A stretch of 7,441 nucleotides of DNA, taken from positions 1 to 7,441 of the forward strand of contig CANFIE010000194.1 of the NCBI GenBank assembly GCA_947446625.1, read 5' to 3'. The position numbers and the translations under genes were made by a program. Origin of the DNA: Acetobacteraceae bacterium (GTDB lineage: Bacteria; Pseudomonadota; Alphaproteobacteria; Acetobacterales; Acetobacteraceae). The stretch's first letter is position 1. Each line of letters starts with the position of its first letter. This document shows positions 1 through 6,038 of this stretch, piece after piece. The notes beneath the pieces were generated by a model that was given only the letters and a program-made list of their open reading frames with translations, was not told the DNA's origin and searched no databases.

Positions 1-325
1 AATGGAACCGCGCCTTGGCAAACTTATGGAAGCTGCCGACATGGTCGTAATGCAGGTGCGAGATGATGACATCCTCCACCTGATCAGGATCAATCCCCAG
101 CAGCTTCAGGCTGTCGATCGGGCAGCGCAGATATTCGCGCTTGCGCTTCTTCGCCACCTCGGCGGTGAAGCCGGTATCCACAATCCACGCCTTGCCACCA
201 CCGACGATGGCCCAGACGAAGTAATCCATCGGCATCGGCGCATCATGTGGGTCGCCACCAATGAAGTGCTCCGCCCGCTTGGCATCGCGGCGGGCATAGC
301 GCAGCGCGTAAACTTCGTATTCCAT
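1..325 (-). CDS. Metallo-beta-lactamase-fold hydrolase, N-acyl homoserine lactonase-like (partial, C-terminus missing)
   Basis: Only the first 108 codons are present; the gene runs off the left edge of the window. The protein starts MEYEVYALRY and shows the first metal-binding motif of the metallo-beta-lactamase superfamily, HLHYDH at residues 90-95. It is preceded by a strand ending in Asp-Thr-Gly (residues 50-52), as in AiiA/AttM-type lactonases. The N-terminal style (EVYALRYARRD, then FIGGDPHD, then MDYFVWAIV) resembles proteins annotated as the N-acyl homoserine lactonase family. The fold typically binds two metal ions and hydrolyses a lactone ring or other ester. The start is supported by GAAAGG eight bases upstream, and the gene follows the reductase stop by only two bases, so it is the last gene seen of the operon. 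In this catabolic setting a pathway lactone is at least as likely a substrate as a quorum signal. The fold call is firm; the substrate is unknown. Confidence 0.85.
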   Translation of the reverse strand, partial: MEYEVYALRYARRDAKRAEHFIGGDPHDAPMPMDYFVWAIVGGGKAWIVDTGFTAEVAKKRKREYLRCPIDSLKLLGIDPDQVEDVIISHLHYDHVGSFHKFAKARFH

Positions 326-327
326 GG

Positions 328-2286
328 TCACAGCCTTTCACCTGGCAAGCCGATGCCGAGCCCGGTCATCGACGCATCTCGCAGCACGGAAAGAAAATCA
401 CCCGGCAGGTTGGCATCACCCACCAGCGTATAGGGTGCGCCGGCGGCTTCCACCGCCGCCACCACATCCTGGTTGGCCACAGCACCAATCGCCACAATCA
501 CCACATCCACCGGCAGTGCCAGCGCCTGGCCGTCCAGCGTCACATGCAGGGTTTCGCCTTGCTGGTTCAGCACGCGGGCCTTGGTGTGCAGCACCACGCC
601 GGCATCGCGCAGGCGCAGCAGCAAATCGGTGCGGTTGTTGCGCGCCATCTGCGGCGCCAAGGCCGGCGCCGCCTCCAGCACCGTCATGCGGCAGCCGCGC
701 GCCAGCAGTACATCGGCCACTTCCAGCCCCACGATGCCACCGCCGATAATAGCCACACGCGCGCCCTGCGGCACGATCGCGGGGTCGGCAATCACATCCC
801 AGGCCTGCAGCGGCGCCGCGCCTTCCACCAGCAGCCTGCGCGGCCGGGCCCCCGTCGCCACCACCACATGGTCCGGCTTGAAGCCGCTGATCATCGCCGC
901 GTCCGCATCCACGCCACAGCGCAGCGTCACGCCCAGCGCCATCGCCTGGTCGTACCGATAGCTCCAGACCGGCCGCACTTCTTCCTTGTCGGGCGCCGCC
1001 ACGGCCAAGTGAATCTGCCCGCCCGGCCGCGCCGCCTTTTCCCACACTTCCACCACATGCCCGCGCGCAGCAGCCATGCGCGCGGCCTCAAACCCGCCCA
1101 CGCCGCCGCCCAGCACCAGCACGCGCTGCGGCTTGCTGCTCGTCGCATGCGGCTCGGCCAGCTCGGCTTCCTCGAATTCCGTGCCCAGCATCGGGTTGGT
1201 CACGCAGGCAACGTCCTTCTCCAGCGTCAGGCGCTCGAAGCAGACATTGCAGGAAATGCAGGCGCGGATCGGCGTCGTCATCTCGCCAAAGGCCTTCTTC
1301 GGCCAATAGGCATCGGCGGTCAGCGCCCGCCCCAGCGAGATATAATCCGCGCTGCCATTCGCCAGCACCGCCTCAGCATCCTCCGGCGCAATGATGCGCC
1401 CGGCGATGATGGTGGGTATCCCCACCGCCGCCTTGATCGGCCGTGCATGTTCCTCCAGCGTCCGCCGCGGCATGCTCGGCGGCTGAATGCAGAAGCGCGA
1501 CAGCGCCGGGCTTTCATTCGTCCCACCGCTCAGGTCCAGCGCCGAAACTCCGGCCGCCTCCAGCATCTGCGCAATGGCAATCATATCCTCAATTGGATAG
1601 CCATCGGCGCAATACTCGGTGCAGCTGATCCGCACCCACAGCGGAAAATCGGGCAACGCATCCTTCAACCTATGCACCGTCTCCAGCAGCAACCGCGCCC
1701 GGTTCTCAATGCTGCCGCCGTAATTGTCGGTGCGCTGGTTGATCCGCCGGGTGAAGAACTGATGGAACAGATAGCCATTCGCCGCGTGCAACTCGGCGGC
1801 ATCATACCCCGCCTGCCACAGTCGCCGCGCCGAACTCACAAAGTCCTTCTGAATCTCGACAATCTCGGTCCGGTCCAGCGCCCGCACTTCGTCGCCGGTA
1901 TTCGGGTTGCGCCAAGGCGAAGGCCCCACCGGCTCCATGTTCAGCACCATCCGGCGCAGCAGCGCGCCCCGATGGTTCAACTGGCCAATCGTCAGGCAGT
2001 CATGCCGCTTGATGCTGTCCACCAGCTTGGCCAGGCCGGGGATGAAGCGGTCGTGGTAGATCCACATGCTGTTGTTGTGGGCGCGGCCACCCGCGCTCAC
2101 CGCCATCGCTTCCGTCACAATGGCGGCCACGCCGCCCTTCGCCCGCAACTCGTAGTAGTGGCGGTCACGCTCGGTGGAGAGCCCATCGCTGGAGCCGAAA
2201 TTGGTGCCCATCGGCGCCATGATCAGCCGGTTCTTCAGCCGTAGCGGGCCAATGGAACCAGGCTGCTGCAACAAACTCCCCACCAT
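328..2286 (-). CDS. NADH:flavin oxidoreductase, OYE / 4Fe-4S / FAD type (FadH, trimethylamine dehydrogenase-like)
   Basis: This 652-aa protein has the full architecture of the long Old Yellow Enzyme class. An FMN-binding TIM barrel spans about residues 10-340. A 4Fe-4S site follows, with Cys343, Cys346, Cys349 and Cys361 (CISCNVC, then C). Then come a first Rossmann motif (VLGGGVGGFEAARMAAARG, about 391-409), an ATG motif (VVVATGA, 474-480) and a second Rossmann motif (AIIGGGIVGLEVAD, 512-525). The barrel carries the family signature TRRINQRTDNYGGSIENRAR (179-198). Electrons would pass from NAD(P)H through FAD and the cluster to FMN, and then to a C=C bond. Family members include 2,4-dienoyl-CoA reductase, bile-acid and enoate reductases, and the related trimethylamine dehydrogenase. 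The active site has HAANGYL (167-173), giving the His167/Asn170 pair of classical OYE rather than the FadH pattern. It lies six bases after the dehydrogenase gene, with AAGGG ten bases before the ATG. The enzyme class is secure; the substrate is not. Confidence 0.93.
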   Translation of the reverse strand: MVGSLLQQPGSIGPLRLKNRLIMAPMGTNFGSSDGLSTERDRHYYELRAKGGVAAIVTEAMAVSAGGRAHNNSMWIYHDRFIPGLAKLVDSIKRHDCLTIGQLNHRGALLRRMVLNMEPVGPSPWRNPNTGDEVRALDRTEIVEIQKDFVSSARRLWQAGYDAAELHAANGYLFHQFFTRRINQRTDNYGGSIENRARLLLETVHRLKDALPDFPLWVRISCTEYCADGYPIEDMIAIAQMLEAAGVSALDLSGGTNESPALSRFCIQPPSMPRRTLEEHARPIKAAVGIPTIIAGRIIAPEDAEAVLANGSADYISLGRALTADAYWPKKAFGEMTTPIRACISCNVCFERLTLEKDVACVTNPMLGTEFEEAELAEPHATSSKPQRVLVLGGGVGGFEAARMAAARGHVVEVWEKAARPGGQIHLAVAAPDKEEVRPVWSYRYDQAMALGVTLRCGVDADAAMISGFKPDHVVVATGARPRRLLVEGAAPLQAWDVIADPAIVPQGARVAIIGGGIVGLEVADVLLARGCRMTVLEAAPALAPQMARNNRTDLLLRLRDAGVVLHTKARVLNQQGETLHVTLDGQALALPVDVVIVAIGAVANQDVVAAVEAAGAPYTLVGDANLPGDFLSVLRDASMTGLGIGLPGERL

Positions 2287-2292
2287 GCTGTG

Positions 2293-3225
2293 TCAGCCCT
2301 TGTCGGCGTCAAGAATCGCCTGGATGCGCGCCGGGTCGGCTTCCATCTTCACGCCCGCGCGCTCCGCCTGCAGCAGCATCGGCACCCGGCTGTCACGATG
2401 ATCCCAGCCGCGATTCCGCGCCTCGTTCATCTCTTCCAGCGTCAGGTTGCAGAAGCGCATCGGCACGCCCAGCTCGCGGCCCATCTGCACCGCCAGTGTC
2501 ACGTCCTTATGCGCCAGCTTCAGCGCAAAGGCCGGCGGGTCGTACTTGCCGGGCAGGAACTGGTCGGCAATGCGGTCGAACGTACGCCGACGCCCCAGCG
2601 CGCCCTGGCGAATGGCGGCCCACAAATCCACCGGGTCCATGCCCGCCTTCACGCCCATGGTCATCACCTCGGCCATGGCGGTCTGAATGGCGTAACCGGC
2701 CATGTTGTGCACCAGCTTGGCCACGGTCGCGCTGCCAATCGGCCCGATATACGCGGCCTGGTCGCCAATCGCGTCCAGCACCTTCTTGTGCTGGTCGAAC
2801 ACGCCCTTGTCGCCGCCCACCCAAATGGCCAGCTTGCCGCTCTGCGCGCCCTTCGGCCCGCCCGAAACCGGCGCGTCAAACCCAAACGCACCCTTTTCCG
2901 CCAGCGCGGCATTCACCCGGCGCATCAGCGCCTGGCTGTTGGTGGAAAGATCGAAATACGCCATGCCCTTATGCGCACCGGCCAGAATGCCGTTCTCGCC
3001 GAACACCACGCTTTCCACTTCCGGCGGCCCGGGCAGGCTGGTGAACACCACGTCGCACTGCTCGGCAATCGCCTTCGGGCTATCGGCCCATTCCGCGCCA
3101 TTCTCCAGGTGGCCCTTGGCGGCCTCCTTGCGCATGTCGGTCACCACCAGCTTGTACTGGCTCTTCTGCAGGTTGGCGGCCATGAAGGCACCCATGGTGC
3201 CCAGGCCAATGAAACCGATCTTCAT
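2293..3225 (-). CDS. 3-hydroxyisobutyrate dehydrogenase-family NAD(P)-dependent oxidoreductase
   Basis: This 310-aa beta-hydroxyacid dehydrogenase has the usual family length. The N-terminal Rossmann signature is IGFIGLGTMGAFMAANL (residues 3-19). The substrate-binding motif DAPVSGGPKGAQSGKL is at 117-132. The catalytic-lysine motif GSATVAKLVHNM (164-175) places Lys170 and Asn174. The C-terminal KDVTLA (240-245) closes the site. Members oxidise 3-hydroxyisobutyrate or related short hydroxy acids, or run in reverse on semialdehydes such as tartronate semialdehyde; the sequence does not decide among these. The frame is open upstream to 3279, but the start at 3225 begins directly with the conserved nucleotide fold. 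It also has AAGGG eight bases before it and leaves a four-base gap after the CMD gene, so I chose it. Position in the operon suggests it handles a hydroxy-acid or aldehyde intermediate of the same pathway as its neighbours. The protein looks intact. Confidence 0.92.
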   Translation of the reverse strand: MKIGFIGLGTMGAFMAANLQKSQYKLVVTDMRKEAAKGHLENGAEWADSPKAIAEQCDVVFTSLPGPPEVESVVFGENGILAGAHKGMAYFDLSTNSQALMRRVNAALAEKGAFGFDAPVSGGPKGAQSGKLAIWVGGDKGVFDQHKKVLDAIGDQAAYIGPIGSATVAKLVHNMAGYAIQTAMAEVMTMGVKAGMDPVDLWAAIRQGALGRRRTFDRIADQFLPGKYDPPAFALKLAHKDVTLAVQMGRELGVPMRFCNLTLEEMNEARNRGWDHRDSRVPMLLQAERAGVKMEADPARIQAILDADKG

Positions 3226-3229
3226 CGTC

Positions 3230-3568
3230 TCAGCCCTTCTTCGCCGCGTCTTGTTCCTCAAACACATCCACCGCCACATGGCTCGCGGTCATCGCCGCCG
3301 GCCAGCCGGCATACATCGAAAGATGCGTGATGATCTCGGCAACTTCGGTGCGCGAAAGCCCGTTGGTCAGGCCACGGCCGATATGGCTCTTCAGCTGGTC
3401 TTCCCAGCCCAGCGCCACCAGCGCGGCGATGGTGACAATGCTGCGCTCGCGCTTGGAAAGTTCCTTGCGCTCCCACACATCGCCGTAAACATACTCATGC
3501 GTCATCTCCACCAGCTTGGGGAAATGCGGGTTGATGCGCTCGCGGCGTGCAGACGGAGGGGCGGCCAT
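3230..3568 (-). CDS. Carboxymuconolactone decarboxylase (CMD) family protein, PcaC-like
   Basis: This small 112-aa protein covers one CMD domain. Conserved stretches are RERSIVTIAALVALGWEDQL (residues 40-59), a His at 62 in the helix SHIGRGLTNG, the turn LSRTEVAEII (71-80), and HLSMYAGWPAAMTA (82-95). The absence of a CxxC pair separates it from AhpD-type peroxidase members and places it nearer to PcaC, the gamma-carboxymuconolactone decarboxylase of protocatechuate breakdown. Many PcaC-like proteins of this size have no proven reaction, so a decarboxylase role is inference. It is the first gene of the minus-strand operon. The start is fixed by AGGAG six bases upstream. The same frame stays open far upstream, to 4636, but that part lies antisense to the plus-strand oxidoreductase and looks like low-complexity shadow sequence. 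The next gene begins four bases after the stop, which implies co-transcription and probably translational coupling. Confidence 0.9.
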   Translation of the reverse strand: MAAPPSARRERINPHFPKLVEMTHEYVYGDVWERKELSKRERSIVTIAALVALGWEDQLKSHIGRGLTNGLSRTEVAEIITHLSMYAGWPAAMTASHVAVDVFEEQDAAKKG

Positions 3569-3574
3569 GGAATG

Positions 3575-3579
3575 CTCCT
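3575..3579 (-). promoter_or_regulatory. Ribosome binding site for the CMD gene
   Basis: On the minus strand AGGAG lies six bases before the ATG at 3568. It is the best Shine-Dalgarno match in this frame and rejects the much longer open frame that continues upstream across the divergent region. Confidence 0.7.
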
Positions 3580-3608
3580 GTGGGGCTGTGGTTTGTCCAG
3601 CCAGAACG

Positions 3609-3630
3609 GGCGCGGCAACGCTGCCACGCC
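3609..3630. promoter_or_regulatory. Imperfect inverted repeat between divergent genes, candidate operator
   Basis: Two nine-base arms, GGCGCGGCA and TGCCACGCC, are complementary at eight of nine positions and flank a four-base ACGC spacer. The repeat sits near the middle of the 141-base region separating the divergent operons. There it could bind a dimeric regulator controlling both, for example of the LacI, GntR or MarR type. No regulator gene is in the window. In a GC-rich genome such a repeat can arise by chance, so this is a candidate only. Confidence 0.3.
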
Positions 3631-3660
3631 TAAGGGACGTCCTCACTGTTCTTGCCCCCA

Positions 3661-3688
3661 ATCCTAGGCCACTCTGCCGCCGCCGCAA
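3661..3688 (-). promoter_or_regulatory. Candidate sigma-70-like promoter for the minus-strand operon
   Basis: On the minus strand a TTGCGG hexamer (3683-3688) is followed after 16 bases by TAGGAT (3661-3666). TAGGAT matches the -10 consensus at four of six positions, and the -35 match is weak. Transcription would start near 3654, leaving a leader of roughly 85 bases that contains the inverted repeat at 3609-3630. No equally good pair was found for the plus-strand gene. The call rests on hexamer matching alone. Confidence 0.25.
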
Positions 3689-3696
3689 GACGGCAC

Positions 3697-3702
3697 GGGA
3701 GG
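3697..3702 (+). promoter_or_regulatory. Ribosome binding site that decides the start of the MDR oxidoreductase
   Basis: GGGAGG lies one base before an ATG at 3704 and seven bases before a second in-frame ATG at 3710. Only the second spacing is workable for initiation, so the protein most likely begins MRNRQVLYL rather than MLMRNRQ. Confidence 0.7.
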
Positions 3703-3709
3703 AATGCTG

Positions 3710-4723
3710 ATGCGCAACCGCCAGGTGTTGTACCTGCGCCAGCCGGAAGGCCGCCTGACCGAAGCCTGCTTCGGCCACACCGAATCCCCCGTGCCCACGC
3801 CCAATGCAGGCCAGGTGCTGCTGCGCACGCGCTACCTGTCGATAGACCCCTATCTGCGTCGCCAGATGCTCGGCGTGCAGGGCTACCCCACCTTGCTGCG
3901 TGAAGGCGGCCTGATGACCGGACGCGGCGTTGCCGAAGTCATCGCCAGTCAGCATCCCGCCTGGCAACCCGGTGACCTCGCCCTGGCCGAACTCGGCTGG
4001 CAGGAATACGCCGCCTTCAACGCCGCAACCCTGAAGCGGCTCGATGCCAGCGTGCATCCCGCCTCGCTGCATCTTGGCCTGCTTGGTGCTTCCGGTGAAA
4101 CCGCCTGGTACGGCCTCACCCAACTCGGCCAACCGCGGCCCGGCCAAACCGTGCTGGTCAGCGCCGCCGGCGGCGCGGTGGGCAGTGTGGTTGGCCAACT
4201 CGCCCGGCTGCTCGGCTGCCGCGTGCTGGGCATTGCCGGCGGCGCCGAGAAATGCGCCACCGTGGTACGGGACTTCGGCTTCCACGCCTGCCTCGACCAC
4301 CGCGCGCCCAACCTCGCCGCCCGCCTGCAAGCCGCAGTGCCTGAGGGCGTGGATGTGTACTTCGAGAATGTCGGCGGCGCGGTTTTGGATGCGGTGCTGC
4401 CCGTGCTCAACGCCAATGCGCGCATTCCGCTCTGCGGCCTGGTGGCGCAGTACAACGCCACCACGCCCTACGCCTACGCCAACTTCATGAAGCTGCTGGA
4501 CCAGTGCGTCACCATCACCGGCTTCCGCATCGGCCAGGTGGCGCCAGCCCTGCGCGCCCAGGCCCGGGCGGAATTGCTCGGCTGGTGGCGCCAGGGCAAG
4601 CTGCACGCGGCCGAGACTGTAACCGACGGTCTGCACAGCGCCCCCGCCGCGCTGGTCGGCATTCTGGATGGCGGCAATATCGGCAAGCGCGTGGTGCGTT
4701 TGCTCTGGGAGGACGAAGCATGA
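3710..4723 (+). CDS. NADP-dependent oxidoreductase, zinc-independent MDR family (CurA / leukotriene B4 dehydrogenase-like)
   Basis: This 337-aa medium-chain reductase has the family's usual length. Signature stretches are YLSIDPYLRRQM (residues 42-53), TGRGVAEVIAS (70-80), and a nucleotide-binding loop SAAGGAVGSVVGQLA (151-165). These are followed by GCRVLGIAGGAEKC (169-182), then VDVYFENVGG (214-223) and ARIPLCGLVAQYN (237-249). I see no structural zinc Cys cluster and no catalytic zinc ligands, as expected for the prostaglandin reductase and CurA branch. Such enzymes reduce alpha,beta-unsaturated ketones or aldehydes with NADPH in the cytoplasm. It starts the plus-strand pair that diverges from the CMD operon, and its stop overlaps the receptor gene start by four bases. 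A conjugated enone derived from the imported compound is a reasonable substrate guess, but no more than that. An alternative start two codons earlier has a poorly spaced ribosome binding site. Confidence 0.92.
   Translation: MRNRQVLYLRQPEGRLTEACFGHTESPVPTPNAGQVLLRTRYLSIDPYLRRQMLGVQGYPTLLREGGLMTGRGVAEVIASQHPAWQPGDLALAELGWQEYAAFNAATLKRLDASVHPASLHLGLLGASGETAWYGLTQLGQPRPGQTVLVSAAGGAVGSVVGQLARLLGCRVLGIAGGAEKCATVVRDFGFHACLDHRAPNLAARLQAAVPEGVDVYFENVGGAVLDAVLPVLNANARIPLCGLVAQYNATTPYAYANFMKLLDQCVTITGFRIGQVAPALRAQARAELLGWWRQGKLHAAETVTDGLHSAPAALVGILDGGNIGKRVVRLLWEDEA
4707..4713 (+). promoter_or_regulatory. Ribosome binding site for the Bug receptor, inside the upstream gene
   Basis: GGGAGGA lies six bases before the ATG at 4720, within the last codons of the oxidoreductase. 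With the ATGA start/stop overlap, this points to translational coupling. It also fixes the receptor start, although the frame is open back to 4504. Confidence 0.75.
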
Positions 4724-5667
4724 AGCGCAGAACCCTGTTGGCCACGCCGCTGCTGCTGGCCACCCCGGCCCTGGCGCAGGACCGCCCGATCCGCCTCATC
4801 ATCCCCTTCGCCCCCGGCGGCGCGGCCGACAATACTGCCCGCACCATCGCCCGCTTCCTACCCGAGCTGCTCGGTGTGCCGGTGGTGGCCGAGAACCGCC
4901 CCGGCGGCAACGGCATGATAGGCGTGGACGCGGTGGCCAAGGCGCCGCCCGATGGCAGCAGCATCGTGCTCAGCGCGCTCGGCGCCCTGGTGGTCAACCC
5001 GCATGTCATGCGCACGCCATATGACCCATTGGCCGACCTGGCCCCGGTGACGCTGGCGGTGCGCAACCCGCTGGTGCTGGTGGCCAACCCCGCCATGGGC
5101 GCCCGCACCATTCCGGAACTGCTCACCTTGGCTAAGGCCCGCCCCGGCGAATTGGCGGTGGGCTCCTCCGGCACCGGCAGCACCAACCACCTCGCCATCG
5201 AGCTGCTGAACCTGATGGCCGGCATCCGCCTGACCCATGTGCCCTATCGCGGCGAAGGCCCGGCGATGACCGATCTCGTCGGCGGCCAGATCCAGATGGT
5301 GATGACCACCATTGTCGCCGCCCGCGGCCATATTGAAGGCGGCCGCGCCATCATCCTCGGCACCGCCGCCAGCGAGCCAACCGCCATCTTGCCCGGCGTC
5401 CCCACCATCGCTGCCGGCGGTGTGCCCGGCTACGCCTCCGACGCCTGGCTGGGCGTACTGGCCCCGGCGCGCACCCCCGCCGCCGTGGTGGCGCGCCTGA
5501 ACGGCGCCATCACCGAAATTCTGCGCCGCCCAGACGTCGCTACCCAACTCCGCAACCAGGGCAGCGACCCGGCGCCCGGCAGCGCGGCCGAATTCGCCAC
5601 CTACCTGCGCGCCGAATACGAAAAATATGGCCGCCTGGTCCGCCAGGTGGACCTGAAGATGGAATAG
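4720..5667 (+). CDS. Bug / TctC-family tripartite tricarboxylate transporter substrate-binding protein
   Basis: This 315-aa periplasmic receptor begins with a short signal peptide. It has a basic MKRR start, a hydrophobic stretch, and TPALA followed by Gln20, so cleavage likely falls after Ala19. The Arg3-Arg4 pair could suggest Tat export, but the motif is weak. Bug-family landmarks are present: PFAPGGAADNTAR (residues 29-41), ENRPGGNGMIG (58-68), GSSGTGSTNHLA (148-159), VPYRGEGPAM (174-183), the GGQIQMV segment (188-194), and PGVPTIAAGGVPGY (225-238). These proteins bind carboxylated or other polar small molecules between two domains and deliver them to a TctA/TctB membrane pair. No TctA or TctB gene is in the window, which is common because many of these receptors are orphans. 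Overlap with the oxidoreductase gene suggests that the ligand is fed to the neighbouring enzymes. The ligand itself cannot be predicted. Confidence 0.95.
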   Translation: MKRRTLLATPLLLATPALAQDRPIRLIIPFAPGGAADNTARTIARFLPELLGVPVVAENRPGGNGMIGVDAVAKAPPDGSSIVLSALGALVVNPHVMRTPYDPLADLAPVTLAVRNPLVLVANPAMGARTIPELLTLAKARPGELAVGSSGTGSTNHLAIELLNLMAGIRLTHVPYRGEGPAMTDLVGGQIQMVMTTIVAARGHIEGGRAIILGTAASEPTAILPGVPTIAAGGVPGYASDAWLGVLAPARTPAAVVARLNGAITEILRRPDVATQLRNQGSDPAPGSAAEFATYLRAEYEKYGRLVRQVDLKME

Positions 5668-5698
5668 CGGAAATAGCATTTTCCGGCCCATTGGGCCG
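5668..5698 (+). terminator. Two overlapping hairpins right after the receptor stop, possible terminator
   Basis: Starting at the base after the stop codon, CGGAAA (5668-5673) pairs with TTTCCG (5680-5685). Overlapping this, CGGCCC (5684-5689) pairs with GGGCCG (5693-5698) across a three-base ATT loop. The two stems share bases, so only one can form at a time. No T-run follows, so intrinsic termination is uncertain; the hairpin could instead protect the 3' end of the mRNA. Confidence 0.35.
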
Positions 5699-5738
5699 AG
5701 AGCGCGAATGCGCAACGCCACCTATGCAGCGAAGCCAA

Positions 5739-5763
5739 GCCGGGCGCAGGCCCGGCGCCCGGC
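5739..5763. repeat. Perfect 9-bp GC-rich inverted repeat in the convergent intergenic region
   Basis: GCCGGGCGC (5739-5747) is the exact reverse complement of GCGCCCGGC (5755-5763), with a seven-base loop. An alternative pairing of GCCGGGC with the GCCCGGC at 5750-5756 is also possible. The ten-base direct repeat CGAAGCCAAG occurs just before it (5730-5739) and again in the next palindrome (5775-5784). Together these suggest a REP-like intergenic element or part of a compound terminator. Confidence 0.5.
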
Positions 5764-5765
5764 GT

Positions 5766-5799
5766 TGAGGCGCACGAAGCCAAGGACTTCGTGCGCTCA
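5766..5799 (-). terminator. Strong hairpin after the biotin carrier stop, probable terminator-like structure
   Basis: GCGCACGAAG (5770-5779) and CTTCGTGCGC (5787-5796) form a perfect ten-base stem with a seven-base loop. Three more pairs (TGA 5766-5768 with TCA 5797-5799) form if G5769 is bulged out. The stem begins five bases past the biotin carrier stop codon and also lies downstream of the opposing receptor gene, so it could serve both directions. It lacks a T-run on either strand, so it is not a textbook intrinsic terminator. Confidence 0.45.
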
Positions 5800-5804
5800 G
5801 TCGT

Positions 5805-6026
5805 TCAACCCTTCAGCGTCGCCACCAACTGGTCCTCGGCCACGGCATCGCCCTCGGCCACGGTGATGCTTGCCACCACGCCATCGCGCGGTGCCATCAC
5901 CGGAATCTCCATCTTCATCGATTCCAGAATCATCACCGTCTCTTCCTCGGCCACCGCGTCACCCGGCGCCTTCAGAATCTTCCAGACATTGCCGCTGATC
6001 TCGGACTTTATCGGCAGGTCAGCCAT
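5805..6026 (-). CDS. Free-standing biotin carboxyl carrier domain protein (acyl-CoA carboxylase / AccB-like)
   Basis: This 73-aa protein is a single biotinyl/lipoyl attachment domain with nothing added. The biotinylation motif is ESMKME at residues 35-40, with Lys38 as the expected modified lysine. Met on both sides of the lysine points to biotin rather than lipoate. The paired hammerhead strands fit: GNVWKILKAPGDAV (12-25) precedes the motif and GVVASITVAEGDAV (49-62) follows it. E. coli AccB is about twice as long because of an extra N-terminal region, so this is the short carrier type found with some acyl-CoA carboxylases. Its job would be to shuttle carboxybiotin from the biotin carboxylase encoded directly upstream to a carboxyltransferase that is not in the window. 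The ATG lies 12 bases after the carboxylase stop, with AGGGG nine bases before it. The motif is clear; the acceptor substrate of the complex is unknown. Confidence 0.93.
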   Translation of the reverse strand: MADLPIKSEISGNVWKILKAPGDAVAEEETVMILESMKMEIPVMAPRDGVVASITVAEGDAVAEDQLVATLKG

Positions 6027-6038
6027 GCTGCGTTTCCC

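Noticed and set aside
1..325. Quorum-quenching role for the metallo-beta-lactamase-fold protein
   Set aside because: Only the N-terminal third is visible and the neighbours are catabolic enzymes; no luxI or luxR-type gene is present, so the lactonase family name should not be read as a function.
2..433. Plus-strand open frame at the left edge
   Set aside because: It lies antisense to the metallo-lactonase with its HLHYDH motif and to the end of the reductase, and shows no motif of its own.
544..2244. Long open frame of 566 codons on the plus strand, antisense to the OYE-type reductase
   Set aside because: The translation is rich in His, Arg, Gln and Ala with no recognisable motif, and it mirrors a gene with clear catalytic motifs. 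Long antisense frames are expected at this GC content.
2290..3330. Plus-strand open frame of 346 codons over the dehydrogenase gene
   Set aside because: It has the same His/Arg-rich shadow composition and overlaps a well-supported gene completely.
3569..3708. Eight-base direct repeat GGAATGCT at 3569-3576 and 3701-3708, at both edges of the divergent region
   Set aside because: It overlaps the start and ribosome-binding contexts of both genes, lies in different positions relative to each, and is short enough to be chance.
3569..4636. Upstream extension of the CMD frame to a 468-codon open frame
   Set aside because: The extension is antisense to the MDR oxidoreductase, has a Gly/Ala/His/Gln-rich shadow composition, and the CMD start has its own AGGAG at good spacing.
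4858..5721. Minus-strand open frame of 287 codons opposite the Bug receptor
   Set aside because: It is a low-complexity Gly/Ala/His-rich translation without domain motifs; the receptor on the other strand is unmistakable.
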